Source: Corythucha ciliata (taxonomy: Eukaryota > Arthropoda > Insecta > Hemiptera > Tingidae). Taken from it: a DNA stretch of 64,000 nt. Location: contig CM075937.1 in NCBI GenBank assembly GCA_038030265.1, forward strand, positions 31,228,198 through 31,292,197, given 5' to 3'. Position numbers and translations under genes: made by a program. The notes beneath the pieces were generated by a model. That model saw only the letters and a list, made by a program, of their open reading frames with translations, searched no databases and was not told the origin of the DNA. Positions 20,602-31,311 of the stretch are shown here, one piece after another (positions within the stretch are counted from its first letter, which is position 1; each line of letters starts with the position of its first letter).

Positions 20602-21683
20602 AGGGTGACCAGACGTCCTCTTTTTTGAGGACATGTCTAGGATGTCCTACTTTTTAGAGCGTCCGGAGACGTCCGGGCTCATTTTTCACGTGCCCGGGGA
20701 GAGATCAAAAGTGCCCTCTTTTTTGTCCTACTTTTTCGGCTCAGCTTATAACGTATTTAAGAGTCTGTAACTTCGAATATCTTTCACGTTCATACTTGAA
20801 AAAAAGTTGTAGGGCTTATCCGAAACTTCCCCTGTCCACTTTTCACCATCACGGTTCTTATCCAGCACGTTCTCAGGAAGATCTTCCATCCAAATGTTTC
20901 AAATTTGGCTCCAATGTCACGGATTCTTTAATTTGCTACCCCAATTTCACGGATTTTCAAGCTTTTAAAAACTGAATTTCGTGGGGTTCGCCATTTTAAA
21001 AACCAATTTTCGTAAGTTTGCTCTTCCATAAACCATTTTTACGGACTTTCGCTCTTTCGTAGCACAATATCGTGGGCTTGGCTCGTTTAGAACCCAAATT
21101 CAAGGAAAAATTTGACCAGAACCCAAATTTCGTGGTTTCATCTATTTAGAAGATCAGTTTTGAAGGTTCGGTTAATTTAGAACTAGTTTGGATGAAAACG
21201 AACTTATGGAAAACAAATTTTGTTACTATATTGGTTTTTTCCTTCGATTTTGCCTTCCGAATATTTTAGACTTGAAACTTTAAAAATGCAATTTAACGGA
21301 TTGTTGTTATTACCCAAATTTTCATGCTTTTAAAAGCAAATTTTGTGAGGGTTTGCTCTTAATAAAATCAGATTCGCAGGTGAATTAGCTAATTCGAAAA
21401 ATTAATTCAACTCTTTCAAAAACCGAATTTCCGAACTCGGTTTTATTATGCGAAACCCAAATATCGTCATTTTGGTCCTTAGAAATTCCAAGTTTTGCGT
21501 ATTTTCGTCCTTTCGAACCCCAATTTCGCGGGTTTTGCACTTTCAAACGGAGTAAAAAACGATTTTAACATCAAACCGAGTTTGTTAGGCGTCCTACTGT
21601 TGTGCACTACACTCCATCACAAAGCGTGTCCTACCTTTTCGTGACAGGCGTCCTCGGAAACTAATTTTAAATCTGGTCACCCT
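20602..21683. mobile_element. 1.08-kb element with AGGGTGACCAGA ends
   Basis: Terminal inverted repeat AGGGTGACCAGA at 20602 and TCTGGTCACCCT at 21672-21683. Inside, the ends carry GTCCTCTTTTTT-type sequence, and the middle (about 20880-21560) is a tandem of the second ~30-bp repeat family (AACCCAATTTCGCGGGTTT type), different from the surrounding R1 array. No transposase is encoded, so it is non-autonomous. Related ends appear at about 44558, 47259 and 47348. Confidence 0.65.
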
Positions 21684-21964
21684 AGACATGTCCTGTTTTT
21701 CAGACCTTTGTCCGGCGTCCGGTATCTTTTTCGAAAAAAGAGATAGATGTCCTCATTTTTTTCTCAACGTGTCCTCTTTTTTAAATATTGTATTTGGTCA
21801 ATCTCCAATTGAGTTTTTGACTTCCCACGACTCGTATTTTTTTCAATTAACGTCATACCAGAAATTGGTAACAGATTTTTGTGAATATTTTGCTAAGCCG
21901 CGAATTAGCGTTTTTTTGCACACTTCATCACTTCTTCATTTCACCGGTGAATTAGCGATTTGGA

Positions 21965-22160
21965 GACAAGTTTCCTTGTGGTACCTGTCCATCAACAGGA
22001 TTATTTGGAAGTGTGTGTTTATTGACATGTGACGGGGAAATTTGTTTTCGAACTACGGATGCTTTGAAAATGGGGTGCACTTACCCCGAAACTAGTCGGC
22101 ATATTTAAAAAATATAATAAAAGAATGTTATACTCAAATAATTAATAAATTACCTAATTA
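21965..22160 (+). mobile_element. Short repeat with hammerhead-like fold, copy 2
   Basis: Homologous to 9385-9566. The fold is at 22059-22102: stem I ATGCT/GGCAT (one G-T pair), variant catalytic strand TTGAAAAT, stem II GGGGT/ACCCC, GAAA, stem III AC/GT with a TA loop, and C22097. The altered core is shared with copy 1 although the flanks have diverged, so the variant was probably present in the source element. Confidence 0.6.
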
Positions 22161-23193
22161 GCGATTTGTCTCTCTTTTAGCCGTGAATTAGTGATTTGTC
22201 TAGAAAGGAATTAGTGTTTTTCCTGATTTCAGCCGCTAATAAACGATTTTACCCGTGGATTAGAGCTATATTTTCTAATTTTAGCCACAAAGTTGTCTCC
22301 GGAAACCGCATCGTGCCATTCACTCAATTTATTTTTGTGAAATAGCAAATTTTCTCAATTTCTCAATTTCACCCCATAAATAGCCATTTTTCTTTATTTC
22401 AGCCGTGAATTAGAGTTCTGTTTCCCAATTTTCGCTGCGAATTAACGCTTTTTCTGAGTTTTATCTGCGAATTAGGGCATTATCCTCATTTAGCCGTGCA
22501 TTAGCGATTTTGTTCACTTTCAGCCACGAAGTTTACCTTCAGAATCCGCAGTGGGCGTTTTCTCCACTTTAACCGTTTCTTCCACACGTCAGCGCCTCTT
22601 CACAATTTTATCGGTGAATTACCGATTTTTCCCTATTTTAGCCCTGAATTAGCGATTTAACTGCATTATGCAGTGAATTCGTGTTTTTTCAGCGCTTCTT
22701 ATCAATTTCATCGGTGAATTAGCAATTTTTCTCCATTTTAGCCGCGAATTAGCCATTCTTTTTCATTTTAGCTTTTTGTCTTTTTTAGCCGTGCATTAGC
22801 GTTTTATCTGAATTTCGCAGTGAATTCGTGTTTTTCCTGATTTCAGTCGCTAATAAGTGATTCTTCTCAATTTCACCCATGAATTAGCAACTTTTCTTAC
22901 TTTTAGCTGCGAATTAGCGAATTAGCGATAGTGTTTCGCTTTTAGCTATGGAATAAGCGTTTTTCGCAGTTTGAGCCGCGAAGCGCGGATTAGCGCTTTT
23001 TCTCAAAACCATTGGTGAATTATTGATTTTTCACTGTTTTATCCGCGTGAATTAGCGTGTTTCGTAATTTTAAATTTTAAAGTTTAAATTTTAAACGATT
23101 TAAGAAATTTTTGACGTGTAGTAACGTTTTACCAGGCGAATTAGCTATGTATTTTTCTTAATTATATCCGTGATTTAGCACTTTTTCTCACTT

Positions 23194-23328
23194 CTGGGGC
23201 CTTATTCCGAACAGTCGTGAAAACATGCCGCAAGCGGGATCCAAGGTCTCCGAATAAGAAATAACATTATCCCGCCATAGCAACCACACTAGCAGCATTT
23301 TTCCCGACGTTTCTGAATAGGGCCCCAG
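23194..23328. mobile_element. MITE with CTGGGGCC ends
   Basis: Ends CTGGGGCCTTATTCCGAACA and the complement of TCTGAATAGGGCCCCAG form terminal inverted repeats around about 95 bp. Similar GGGCC...ATTC ends occur at 51637 and 60897. Confidence 0.7.
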
Positions 23329-23330
23329 GA

Positions 23331-23463
23331 GGGTTGTAATAGAAAAGTGAAACACATGTGAGACGAGATGAATTTGACTTTGACAGCTAAAATTTATGAT
23401 CACATGGCTGTGACATTCGTTCTCATCTCGTCTCACACGTGTTTCACTTTTCTATTACAACCC
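23331..23463. repeat. Hairpin repeat
   Basis: GGGTTGTAATAGAAAAGTGA on the left is inverted as TCACTTTTCTATTACAACCC on the right, with the pairing extending through the GAGACGAGAT/ATCTCGTCTC region. Total about 133 bp, adjacent to a C run. Confidence 0.75.
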
Positions 23464-23610
23464 CCCCCCCCTGTCCGAGAATCAGTTGTTTTTCTCAATA
23501 ATTTCAGTCGTAAATTAGCCATTTATCTCAATTTCAGCTCCAAATTGGCGTATTTTCAATTTTAATCTGGATTAAATAAGTACGCACTTAGCGGAGGATT
23601 ACCCGGCCAC

Positions 23611-23838
23611 GATAATCATCATCCCCACCACTTTCACTAGTAAAAACCTGTAATTATTTTAGTTTAAAATTTATTTTTCTGGTGCAAATCATATCATGCT
23701 CGTGAATCACTACAATTATCATACAAAAAAGTCCAAAAAATAGCACCAAACGAAAACTAGAAGGAATCAGACCAGTTAATTTGTTTAATAATTGATTATT
23801 TGCTAGTGAAAGTGGTGGGGAGATGATGATGATGATGA
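23611..23838. mobile_element. Probable MITE with CCACCACTTTCACTAG ends
   Basis: The left arm ATCATCCCCACCACTTTCAC (about 23617-23640) is inverted at 23803-23838 (GTGAAAGTGGTGGGGAGATG). The interior of about 160 bp is AT-rich and non-coding. Confidence 0.6.
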
Positions 23839-25405
23839 ACATGGTGCACTGATTTTTCTTAAAATATTTGGTTCCTTGAATTATGGGGTTATTTTGACGT
23901 CGGAAACAATTTTTGGGGGATTTTATCTGACAGTTGCAATATGGCTTATTTTGACGATTTTGCACTGTTTTTCCAAACCTTTCGTGTCATATCTCAGTAA
24001 AAATCCGTCAATTGAAAGCTCACATAATGGGCATGTTTTTACAATAATTGGTTAATGCTCGACCAACTGAAGATTGAGCGAAATTCGCCCCTGAAAAAAA
24101 CACGAAAATTCAACGCAACACCTTTTCGATTTTTCTAAAAATAACTAAACTTACATAAAGATGATTTTAATATGTTATTCCTAATATTTACAGTGTTGAA
24201 TTTTGTGCTCTTTTCAGAAATGTAATTTATTTTGTTCTATGTTGAATGGTTAGTACGTTAAGACCGCTTTTTGTGGAAAAGAGGTGATTTGGCTCAAAAA
24301 ACACTAAATTCCCTGTAACTGTGAAACAAAGCATTTCCGACCCTATGTCCAATAGTCATTTTGGTTCGCCTTACTTAGTAGCACAACATGTGCAAGTATT
24401 GACGTTTCAGTCAGGTAAAAATGTGTTAAGGGGTACCTATACCTGAACACAATTCCAAACTTGATGAAATTTCGGGGTCCTGTTTCGGGATGTAGTACAC
24501 CTGTTTACCACCCAAATTGCTTGTAGAACCTCAAGGGGGGCAAGAACCACGATTTCTTCCAGTTATTTTTTTGCCTGCAACTCGAAAACAACGCGTTCTA
24601 AGGAAACATAAATGATTAATGACTAATGAGCATTACATTTCCCTAAAACCTCACTGGACAAGCATGGCTATTCTTGGTGGCCTAAAGGTACCGATGTACA
24701 CTTGTACAGCCTTCTCTATAACGAGGCAAAATATGTCTCTTCATGTAAAAATTAACTAAAATTATTCTCCGTGTCAAATGGTTGAAGGGGGTATAGTGGG
24801 AGGGGCGAACATGTACATGATTTACACAGGAGAAAATCGAATGACAGGGCTTGAGAAATGTATCCTTACTGTAAAGGGCTGCACCTTGGTACCTATTAGA
24901 CCTCGATGAATATTGTTCGTCCTGTTTTCTAAGAAAATTTAATGCGCCTTAGCTTTTTGTAGGGTAGATGCGCCCCCCCCCCCACAATATTTCTACCTTG
25001 AAACTTAGGTGGAAACACGTGCAACATCCTGAATCAACATCCCATAATGTTATTAACTCTGGAATTTGGCGTCACTGGCAAAAGTACCTGGCTGCTCTGG
25101 TCTATAAATGTATAGGGGGCTGTTTGAATAGTAAATTCTGAATGAAATTTAGCGCTCTTCAACGTTTGACGGGGAATACGTTTCCGCATAACGCGTACTT
25201 TTCAGTTACAGGCAAAAACGCATCTGAATTACCCGCTAGGATTCAGACCTGGCTCTGATGGCCTCATTTGAATTTTGTTTTATTTTTTCTTCTTTTTCTA
25301 TTAATTACATAAAACTTGCAGTATTATAATACTATATGTTGGGATTATATTGAGGATCTTAATTTTTACTCTTAGATGTTTAACTCTAAACATTTTTGGT
25401 TTCAG
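23839..25405. other. Spacer upstream of GRHPR
   Basis: No convincing coding exon. This should contain, or be part of the intron after, the missing first exon of GRHPR; I looked for a Met-initiated VF-[IV]-TR stretch and did not find one. A C run occurs at about 24973. Confidence 0.4.
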
Positions 25406-26660
25406 ATGCGAACTCATCGTGGCAAAAAGTTCTGACGCGATTTACCAGGAAATTAAGAATGTGGATGGATTTCTGTCTATCGGGCACACGTTAAAAATCA
25501 ACGAAGATTTTTTCAATAAAGTGGGAGGTGAGGTGAATGAGCCCATTTCGCTATAATCATAACTAAAACTTGTATGCCCCACTCCCCCTCAAGAACCCTT
25601 GAAATTGAAAGTCATCGCAATCGCCGCTGTTGGGTACGATCATATTGACGTGCATTCGTTGAAAAAACGCGGCATCAAATTTAGCAATACACCGGGAGTT
25701 TTGAGCGAAACCGTGGCGGAATTCGCTCTCGGCTTGGCCATCGCTGGCGGGCACAGATTTCACGAGGGGCGTAAAAAAATCGAAAGGTTGTAATACGATC
25801 GCTCAATTCGCATGGATAGAATTTTCTCTAATTTCGTTTAATTTTGTTTCCAGGAATGAATGGGTGACGGACGATCCTCGGTGGATGTTCGGACAGGATA
25901 TCTACGCATCGACTTTTGGAATAGTCGGGATGGGCCAAATTGGATGGCAGCTGGCGACACGCGTGAAAGCTCTCGGTCCTAAACGAATTTTATACGCTCA
26001 GAGAAACAAAAATCCCAAGGGTAGATCAATTCATATTTTGTCCCTTAAAAGTATAAGTTGAGGAAAGTAATTTTTGGTGTTTTCTATTAGATGGCGAATT
26101 AGGTGCTGAATTCGTCTCAATAGAAGATCTTCTTCGTCAAAGTGATTTCGTAGTATTGTGTTGTCCTTTGAACGAGCAAACACGTCACATGATTAATAAA
26201 CAGTCTCTGGGCCTGATGAAAAAAAACGCGACACTCGTTAACGTGGCTCGTGGAGGTTTGGCGGTTCCCGTTTTCCACAAATATTGCAATTCGTTTAGAA
26301 ACATTTTTTTTTTCAGGCATTATCGATCAGGACGCACTAATCGAGGCTCTAAAAAACAAAACCATTGCAGGGGCAGCGTTGGATGTCACGACACCAGAAC
26401 CTTTGCTACCAGAGCATCCGCTCCTTCAACTCGATAACTGCCGTAAGCATATGTCTATGATAGAAAGCTCATCGCGAGCGAGGGTGCTAACGGAAATTAC
26501 CGTTGTTTTTTTTTAATGTGTATTTTTTATTCCTTCTTTTCCAGTGGTAACACCACATATAGGTTCAGCCACAGACAGAACAAGAAGTGCCATGGCCGAG
26601 CTGGCCGCTAAAAATATTTTGGCGGCTCTAAACGGCGAACCGATGCCAACACCTATTTAA
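25406..26660 (+). CDS. GRHPR: Glyoxylate/hydroxypyruvate reductase (first exon not found)
   Basis: Six exons in one frame: 25406-25527, 25594-25786, 25854-26020, 26091-26255, 26317-26442 and 26545-26660 (TAA), 295 residues. The enzyme is a cytosolic D-2-hydroxyacid dehydrogenase that reduces glyoxylate and hydroxypyruvate with NAD(P)H. Family marks: [30 protein letters not shown], the Rossmann loop [13 protein letters not shown] (GxGxxG), NVARG (substrate-binding Arg), DVTTPEPLL (catalytic Glu) and TPHIGSAT (catalytic His). The C-terminus GEPMPTPI is at the normal place. About 35 N-terminal residues are absent because the first acceptor is open; an upstream exon outside the clear sequence is expected. 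No frame damage, so the gene is probably live. Confidence 0.88.
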
Positions 26661-26799
26661 AGGCTCGGGTTAAGTTGTATTCGTTGAGACACTGTTTGTT
26701 TATTTAAAGCGTTAAAGTTGAAATTAACGATAAAATCAAGGGAGCCCCCGTTTGTGTCAACCATTCGAAAGCCAGTAGATTGCTCGCTGGTCATTTTAA

Positions 26800-27300
26800 A
26801 GCGCAATTTCACGGGTCAGAATTCTTGGAAAAAATTCGCTGGGTTGTGCCATTGAAACAAATTTAGCGGGATTGGCTCACCTGGATGCTATCAACGTATT
26901 CAAAAATGAAATTTCGGAATTGGCTCGTTCGAACGCATTGTCACGGGTCTGACTAACTGCATAAACTAATCGCTGGCTTCTTGCTAATGAAAAAACAATT
27001 TCGCAGGGCTTTGGCTCGCGCATAAAAATAAATTTCGCTACATCAAAAACCAGATTTTGCGCTTTTGACCCACTCAGAAGGCAATTTCTGTGAAGTTGGC
27101 TCAATAAAAATAAATAGCAAAGGACTTGCTCACCCGAAAAGAAGCGCAATTTTCGCTGCACCAAAAACTAAATTTCGCGCTTTTGACCCCCTTAAAAAAC
27201 AGTTTTGTGAGGCATGGCTTATTCAAATAATCAGATACACGGATTTAGCTCCTTCAAACCCCAAATTTCGTGGATTGATTTTCCGTTCAATGGTGGTGGG
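26800..27300. repeat. Degenerate ~30-bp repeat, family R2, copy a
   Basis: Imperfect units of the kind AAAAACCAAATTTCGCGGGTT with TGGCTCATTC between them. The same family occurs inside 20602-21683 and in SLC38A10 introns. Confidence 0.65.
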
Positions 27301-27352
27301 GGAGGGGGGGTGCAGCCCTACAAGGTAGACACAGATAGGGGAATAATGAGGG

Positions 27353-28768
27353 TATACAGGGTGGAAGGGGATAAGTGTGACAAAAAAATTTGGGTGAAAG
27401 TGGACCTCATTTGCGACCGAAATGACCATATACACCATGGTCCGAAAATCAAAACCCTTCGAGATATGATTTTTCTAACGAAGAAACTCGCATTCAATTT
27501 GAATTTATGCAACTTTTGGTGATGGATTCGGAAAGAGCACACTATTTTCTGCCAGGATTAGCCATTTTCGATAGACGTTAACTATTTTATGTGCCCTTAA
27601 ATGCGGCTCAAAGTCGTGCAAATCGAGGATTTAATTTTTGTTCAAAAAAAAGTCAGTCCCCGTTTGTCCACACTAAATCTGAGTGTACGGACAACCAGTG
27701 ATTCAGAAAAACATCTTCAAAGTGTCATTTTCAAAAATAGTCATAAGCGTTTTCTTAGTTGATTGGCGAGTTTTCTTCAGAAATGACCATTTTTTAGAAA
27801 AAATAATGTTTTTTCTCTTCAAAATCGCTTGTTTTGACCTTCAAAATTAGATCAATCCTTGTGATTTTAACATGCTAAAAAGGTATAAAACCACATACAA
27901 AGCCCTGCTTGGAGTGGAATTCAATGTGTGGGCCTAGCAAAGTATCAAAAAATGTCGCTCCGGCAGCTGGCTGTCGGGTTAAGTGCATTACACTACTACA
28001 AGTTTCGACGTTTTTAGTTATTTAGCTATTATTCGGCATTAATTAACATTTCACTTTGTTACTCTACATTTCTATAGCCATTCTTGCTGAATAATCGCTA
28101 ATTAAGTGAAATTAACGAAATTCGTATTTCGTGAAATGTACTCTATCCGACACCCCAGCTGCCGGAGCGAATTTTTTTTTACTTTGAAAGGCGCGCATAA
28201 TCAGTTCGATTCAACGTATAGCTTTGGATAAGGTTTGAGTGCTTTTTATCACGTTAAAATCACAAAACTTGTTCAAATTTTTCAGGTCAAAACAAGCGAT
28301 TTTGAAGAGAGAAATCGTCATTTCTGAAAAATCACCAAACAACTAAGAAAACGCTCATGACTATTTTTGAAAAGGACACTTTGAAGATGTTTTTCTGAAT
28401 CACGGGTTGTTAGTGTGGCAAACGGGGACTGACTTTTTTGAAAAAAAAAATTAAATCCCCGATTTGCAAGACTTGAGCCGCATTTAAGGGCACATAAAAT
28501 CGTTAAGGTCTATCGAAAATGGCTAATCCTTACAGAAAATAGTGTGCTCTTTCCGAACCCATCACCAAAAGTTGCATAAATTCAAATTGAATGCGAGTTT
28601 CTCGCAGTTAGTTTAAAAAAATGATGTAAGCCTTAAAAATCGTTAGAAAAATCATATCTCGAAGGGTTTTGACTTTCGGACCATGTTGTATATGGTGATT
28701 TCGGTCGCAAATGAGGTCTACTATCACCCAAAAATGTTTGTCACACTGATCCCCTTACACCCTGTATA
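27353..28768. mobile_element. Palindromic element with TATACAGGG / CCTGTATA ends, full copy
   Basis: Two arms of about 600-700 bp in inverted orientation, centred near 28060. The ends are TATACAGGGTGGAAGGGG and CCCCTTACACCCTGTATA. Arms share CACCATGGTCCGAAAATC, GATGGATTCGGAAAGAGCAC and ATCGCTTGTTTTGACCT. Near the centre both arms carry the CCGGCAGCTGG motif followed by sequence like AAGTGCATT. No open frame resembles a transposase, so it is non-autonomous. Confidence 0.8.
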
Positions 28769-29391
28769 GGGAAGCGCAGGCTAGGGATACGTACGCAGGG
28801 CCGTAAATAGGAATTTTATCAGGGGGAGGGGGCAATATTTCATTCAGTCGTTCATCATTCACATCAATCTTACAGATGATGTTTTCGAAAGGGCCCTTTC
28901 CATGTCTCACCCACTCAGCGATGCGGGGGGAGGGCAGCAACCGTGAATTGCACGTTTTGCGAGGGATTGATAAAATTTCAATTTTTGAAGTTTCAGGGCT
29001 ACGTACACAACGCAAAAGAAATTTATGGCGAATAATCACCCGCAAAATTGTGAGTTTCGAGATCAAGTTTTATGGCTTTCTAGGCACGAAATTGTAAGTT
29101 TCTTTGGGTATAAGGCAAAAACCACAAATTTCGAAGGACAAATAGCAACGAAATTGAATATTTCAATGGAGGGTAATGAGCTGCGATATTGCATGTTCCC
29201 TGGGTGTAATAGCTGCACAATTTCCATTTTTGAATAGTCAGCAGCAGCTTGCGCGTTCGGTATTTTGGAGAGATGAAGCCTCCATTCCTCTGATAAAACA
29301 ACACAAGATCAAAAAGATTTCTCTTGTCAGATGAAGCCTTCGTTTTAAAAAAGACCTTAAAGAATAGCCTTAATTCCAAATTTAGGACGAT
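28769..29391. other. Spacer downstream of GNB1L
   Basis: No coding sequence recognised; the only function visible is the 3' flank of the minus-strand GNB1L. Confidence 0.45.
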
Positions 29392-29397
29392 TTTATT
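29392..29397 (-). terminator. AATAAA overlapping the GNB1L stop codon
   Basis: The minus strand reads GAATAAAAT at the end of the coding sequence, so the polyadenylation hexamer contains the TAA stop. If used, the 3' UTR would be only some 10-30 nt long. Confidence 0.45.
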
Positions 29398-30414
29398 CAT
29401 TTGTACAATACAAATCCCATAAACTGACCCGTCCATCACCTCCGCCAGACAAAAGGGAGCCTTCTTTTAATTGACTCAATCTTTTCGTGCAAAACACAAC
29501 GATCTGAACCGGCGTCTTGTTGTGACTGTCCAAAACTGCAACGATTTTAAAATGTTTCATAGTCAGATATCTGATCCGACCATCCCAACACCCAACCACG
29601 CATAATTTCCCATCACTCCGAATCGCGACAGCACTGACACCAGGATTGGTCAACGTTCGTCGGTCCACTTCTACAAGAGTTTTGCCGTTGACCAGTTCCA
29701 GTTTGACGAGTGCGTTACCGCTCGTTCCAAGTACGCCGAAACGAGTGGTCTCACTGAAATCAAACGACATGACGGTGTCACCCGTTATGGGGAGCTCGGA
29801 CAGAAGTTGGCCCTCTGGGCGATGATATACGGCCAGGGCTTGTTCGAATCCGGCAATGATGAGATCCGCGGTTTGCAGATATTTTAAAAACATTAAATTT
29901 CCACCTTTTACAGTTAATTTGTTGGTAATTTGAATTTCACTGTCTGTTGACAGATCGATACATTTGATTTCACCTTCGTTCCTACCAGGACATATCAACA
30001 GGTTGTCGTGTACTTTAATCTTACAGAATCCCATGTGCTCCAAAGGTATCTCTCGAAGGAACGACCAGATAGAGCCGTCCATGGACCAGAATTTCAAGGA
30101 GTGGCATTTAATCTGAGTAACGAACACGCCATCCGATGTTTTTTGAACCGCCAGGCAGGCATCTTGGCCGACCCGAAATTGATTTTTAAGCCTGTTATTC
30201 TACCCAAAAGTGAAATAAATGCGTTAATTACAATGAGATCTGTAAAAAGTACGTAAAATTCACCTGCCTCTAAGTCCCAAATATGGATGAACCCGTCATT
30301 GGTACCCACGTACAACCATTCCTTGTCGTGATCCAGAAATAAGCAATGGACCATCGTCATGGTCCCTTTAAAGGTGTACGTAGGATCCGGGGGTGAAGGG
30401 GGAGTTTCATTCAT
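29393..30414 (-). CDS. GNB1L: GNB1L-like WD40 protein, complete
   Basis: Two exons, 30414-30253 and 30199-29393 (TAA), 322 residues, against about 327 in vertebrate GNB1L. The protein is a seven-bladed WD40 propeller; the human protein works with TELO2/TTI co-chaperones to support PI3-kinase-like kinases. Visible repeats: VGTNDGFIHIWDLEAG (blade 1), CHSLKFWS (blade 2), EGQLLSELPITGDTVMSFDF, then LTNPGVSAVAIRSDGK with VVGCWDGRIR, and the last blade LLSGGGDGRVSLWDLY. The Met start with PPSPPDPTYTFKGT matches the family N-terminus. The 53-bp intron uses TAC/GTACTT as donor and TAG as acceptor; the stronger-looking GTGAAT donor 8 bp upstream would break the frame with either nearby acceptor. Confidence 0.88.
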
Positions 30415-31311
30415 TTTAAACAGCTTAAAATAACGAAAACACGCCTAAATTGCACTTAAAACTTCAAAAACAAGGAATGAGAATCCAATGAGAATCACAT
30501 ACTGATGATAAGCTAGGCCGGTGAACGATTTTAACTGGTATCGTTCGCAATGAAAGAACGGCTGCGACCATAGTCAGTTGACTGAACTGCTCGAACAAGA
30601 ACCCGCGCAAAATAAAGCTTCGCTCCTGCAGCTGGCGGTCTAAAGTGTACATTTTATGGAATGACAGTTTTTGAAAATTAATGGCGCAATGGCGATTTAA
30701 TGGCCGAGGTCCACTATAATGACGATATCAGAACACAGTACATTTTTAATTCCAAGTACATACTACATAATAGTAGTAAGACCGTTTGTGTGGTGCACTC
30801 AGAGTTTCATACGAAGTGGTCGTTTTCTGAAGCGATAACACCAAATCTACAAATTATTAAAACAAATTCAGGGGTGAATTATTTTAAAGATATATTTCCG
30901 TAATTGGGGGGGGGGCGCAGTCGGATGAAAAAATTTGGTACGGTGAAGGGATCCCCACTAGCCAAACTCGGGCTCCCACAACCCAAAGTTTGACTGAGGT
31001 GGTCTCTGCTTTTATTACATTAAAAATGATGCGTTTCCCATAAATTATCACGAAAATAAACGCCATAAAATTGTTTTATTTATTGAACAGAAACATAAAT
31101 AAATAAGTTGCGTTAGGTGGGGATTATAGAACGTGACTAGAAAAGTTCAATAAATGAAACATTTAACTCAAAAAGCTAGGGTAACAACAATAAATATTTA
31201 AACAACTTTTCGCCTTATTGTATACGAATTCAGCGGAATTTTTACAAAAATATATATTTTCATCTTTCAAGTTTAATTTTCCTTAACTATTATTATTATT
31301 CTTTTTCAAGT
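30415..31311. other. Spacer between GNB1L and SLC38A10
   Basis: Contains the GNB1L promoter/5' region and the SLC38A10 3' UTR (both genes minus strand). The dispersed CGCTCCTGCAGCTGGCGGTC motif is at 30621-30654. TTTATT at about 31076 is AATAAA on the minus strand and a candidate poly(A) signal for SLC38A10. Confidence 0.5.

Larger units (their letters stand above)
21880..23590. repeat. Degenerate ~30-bp minisatellite, family R1, part 2
   Basis: Continuation of the R1 array after the 1.08-kb insertion, with the same alternation of GAATTAGCG and CTCAATTTTAGCC. It is interrupted by a hammerhead-like repeat and by two hairpin elements. Confidence 0.8.

Noticed and set aside
18740..23590. Regular ~30-bp repeats reminiscent of a CRISPR array
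   Set aside because: Units are contiguous and all diverged, there are no unique spacers of constant size, and the context is eukaryotic with introns.
29820..29840. TTCGAATCC resembling a tRNA B box
   Set aside because: It lies in GNB1L coding sequence and there is no A box or cloverleaf around it.
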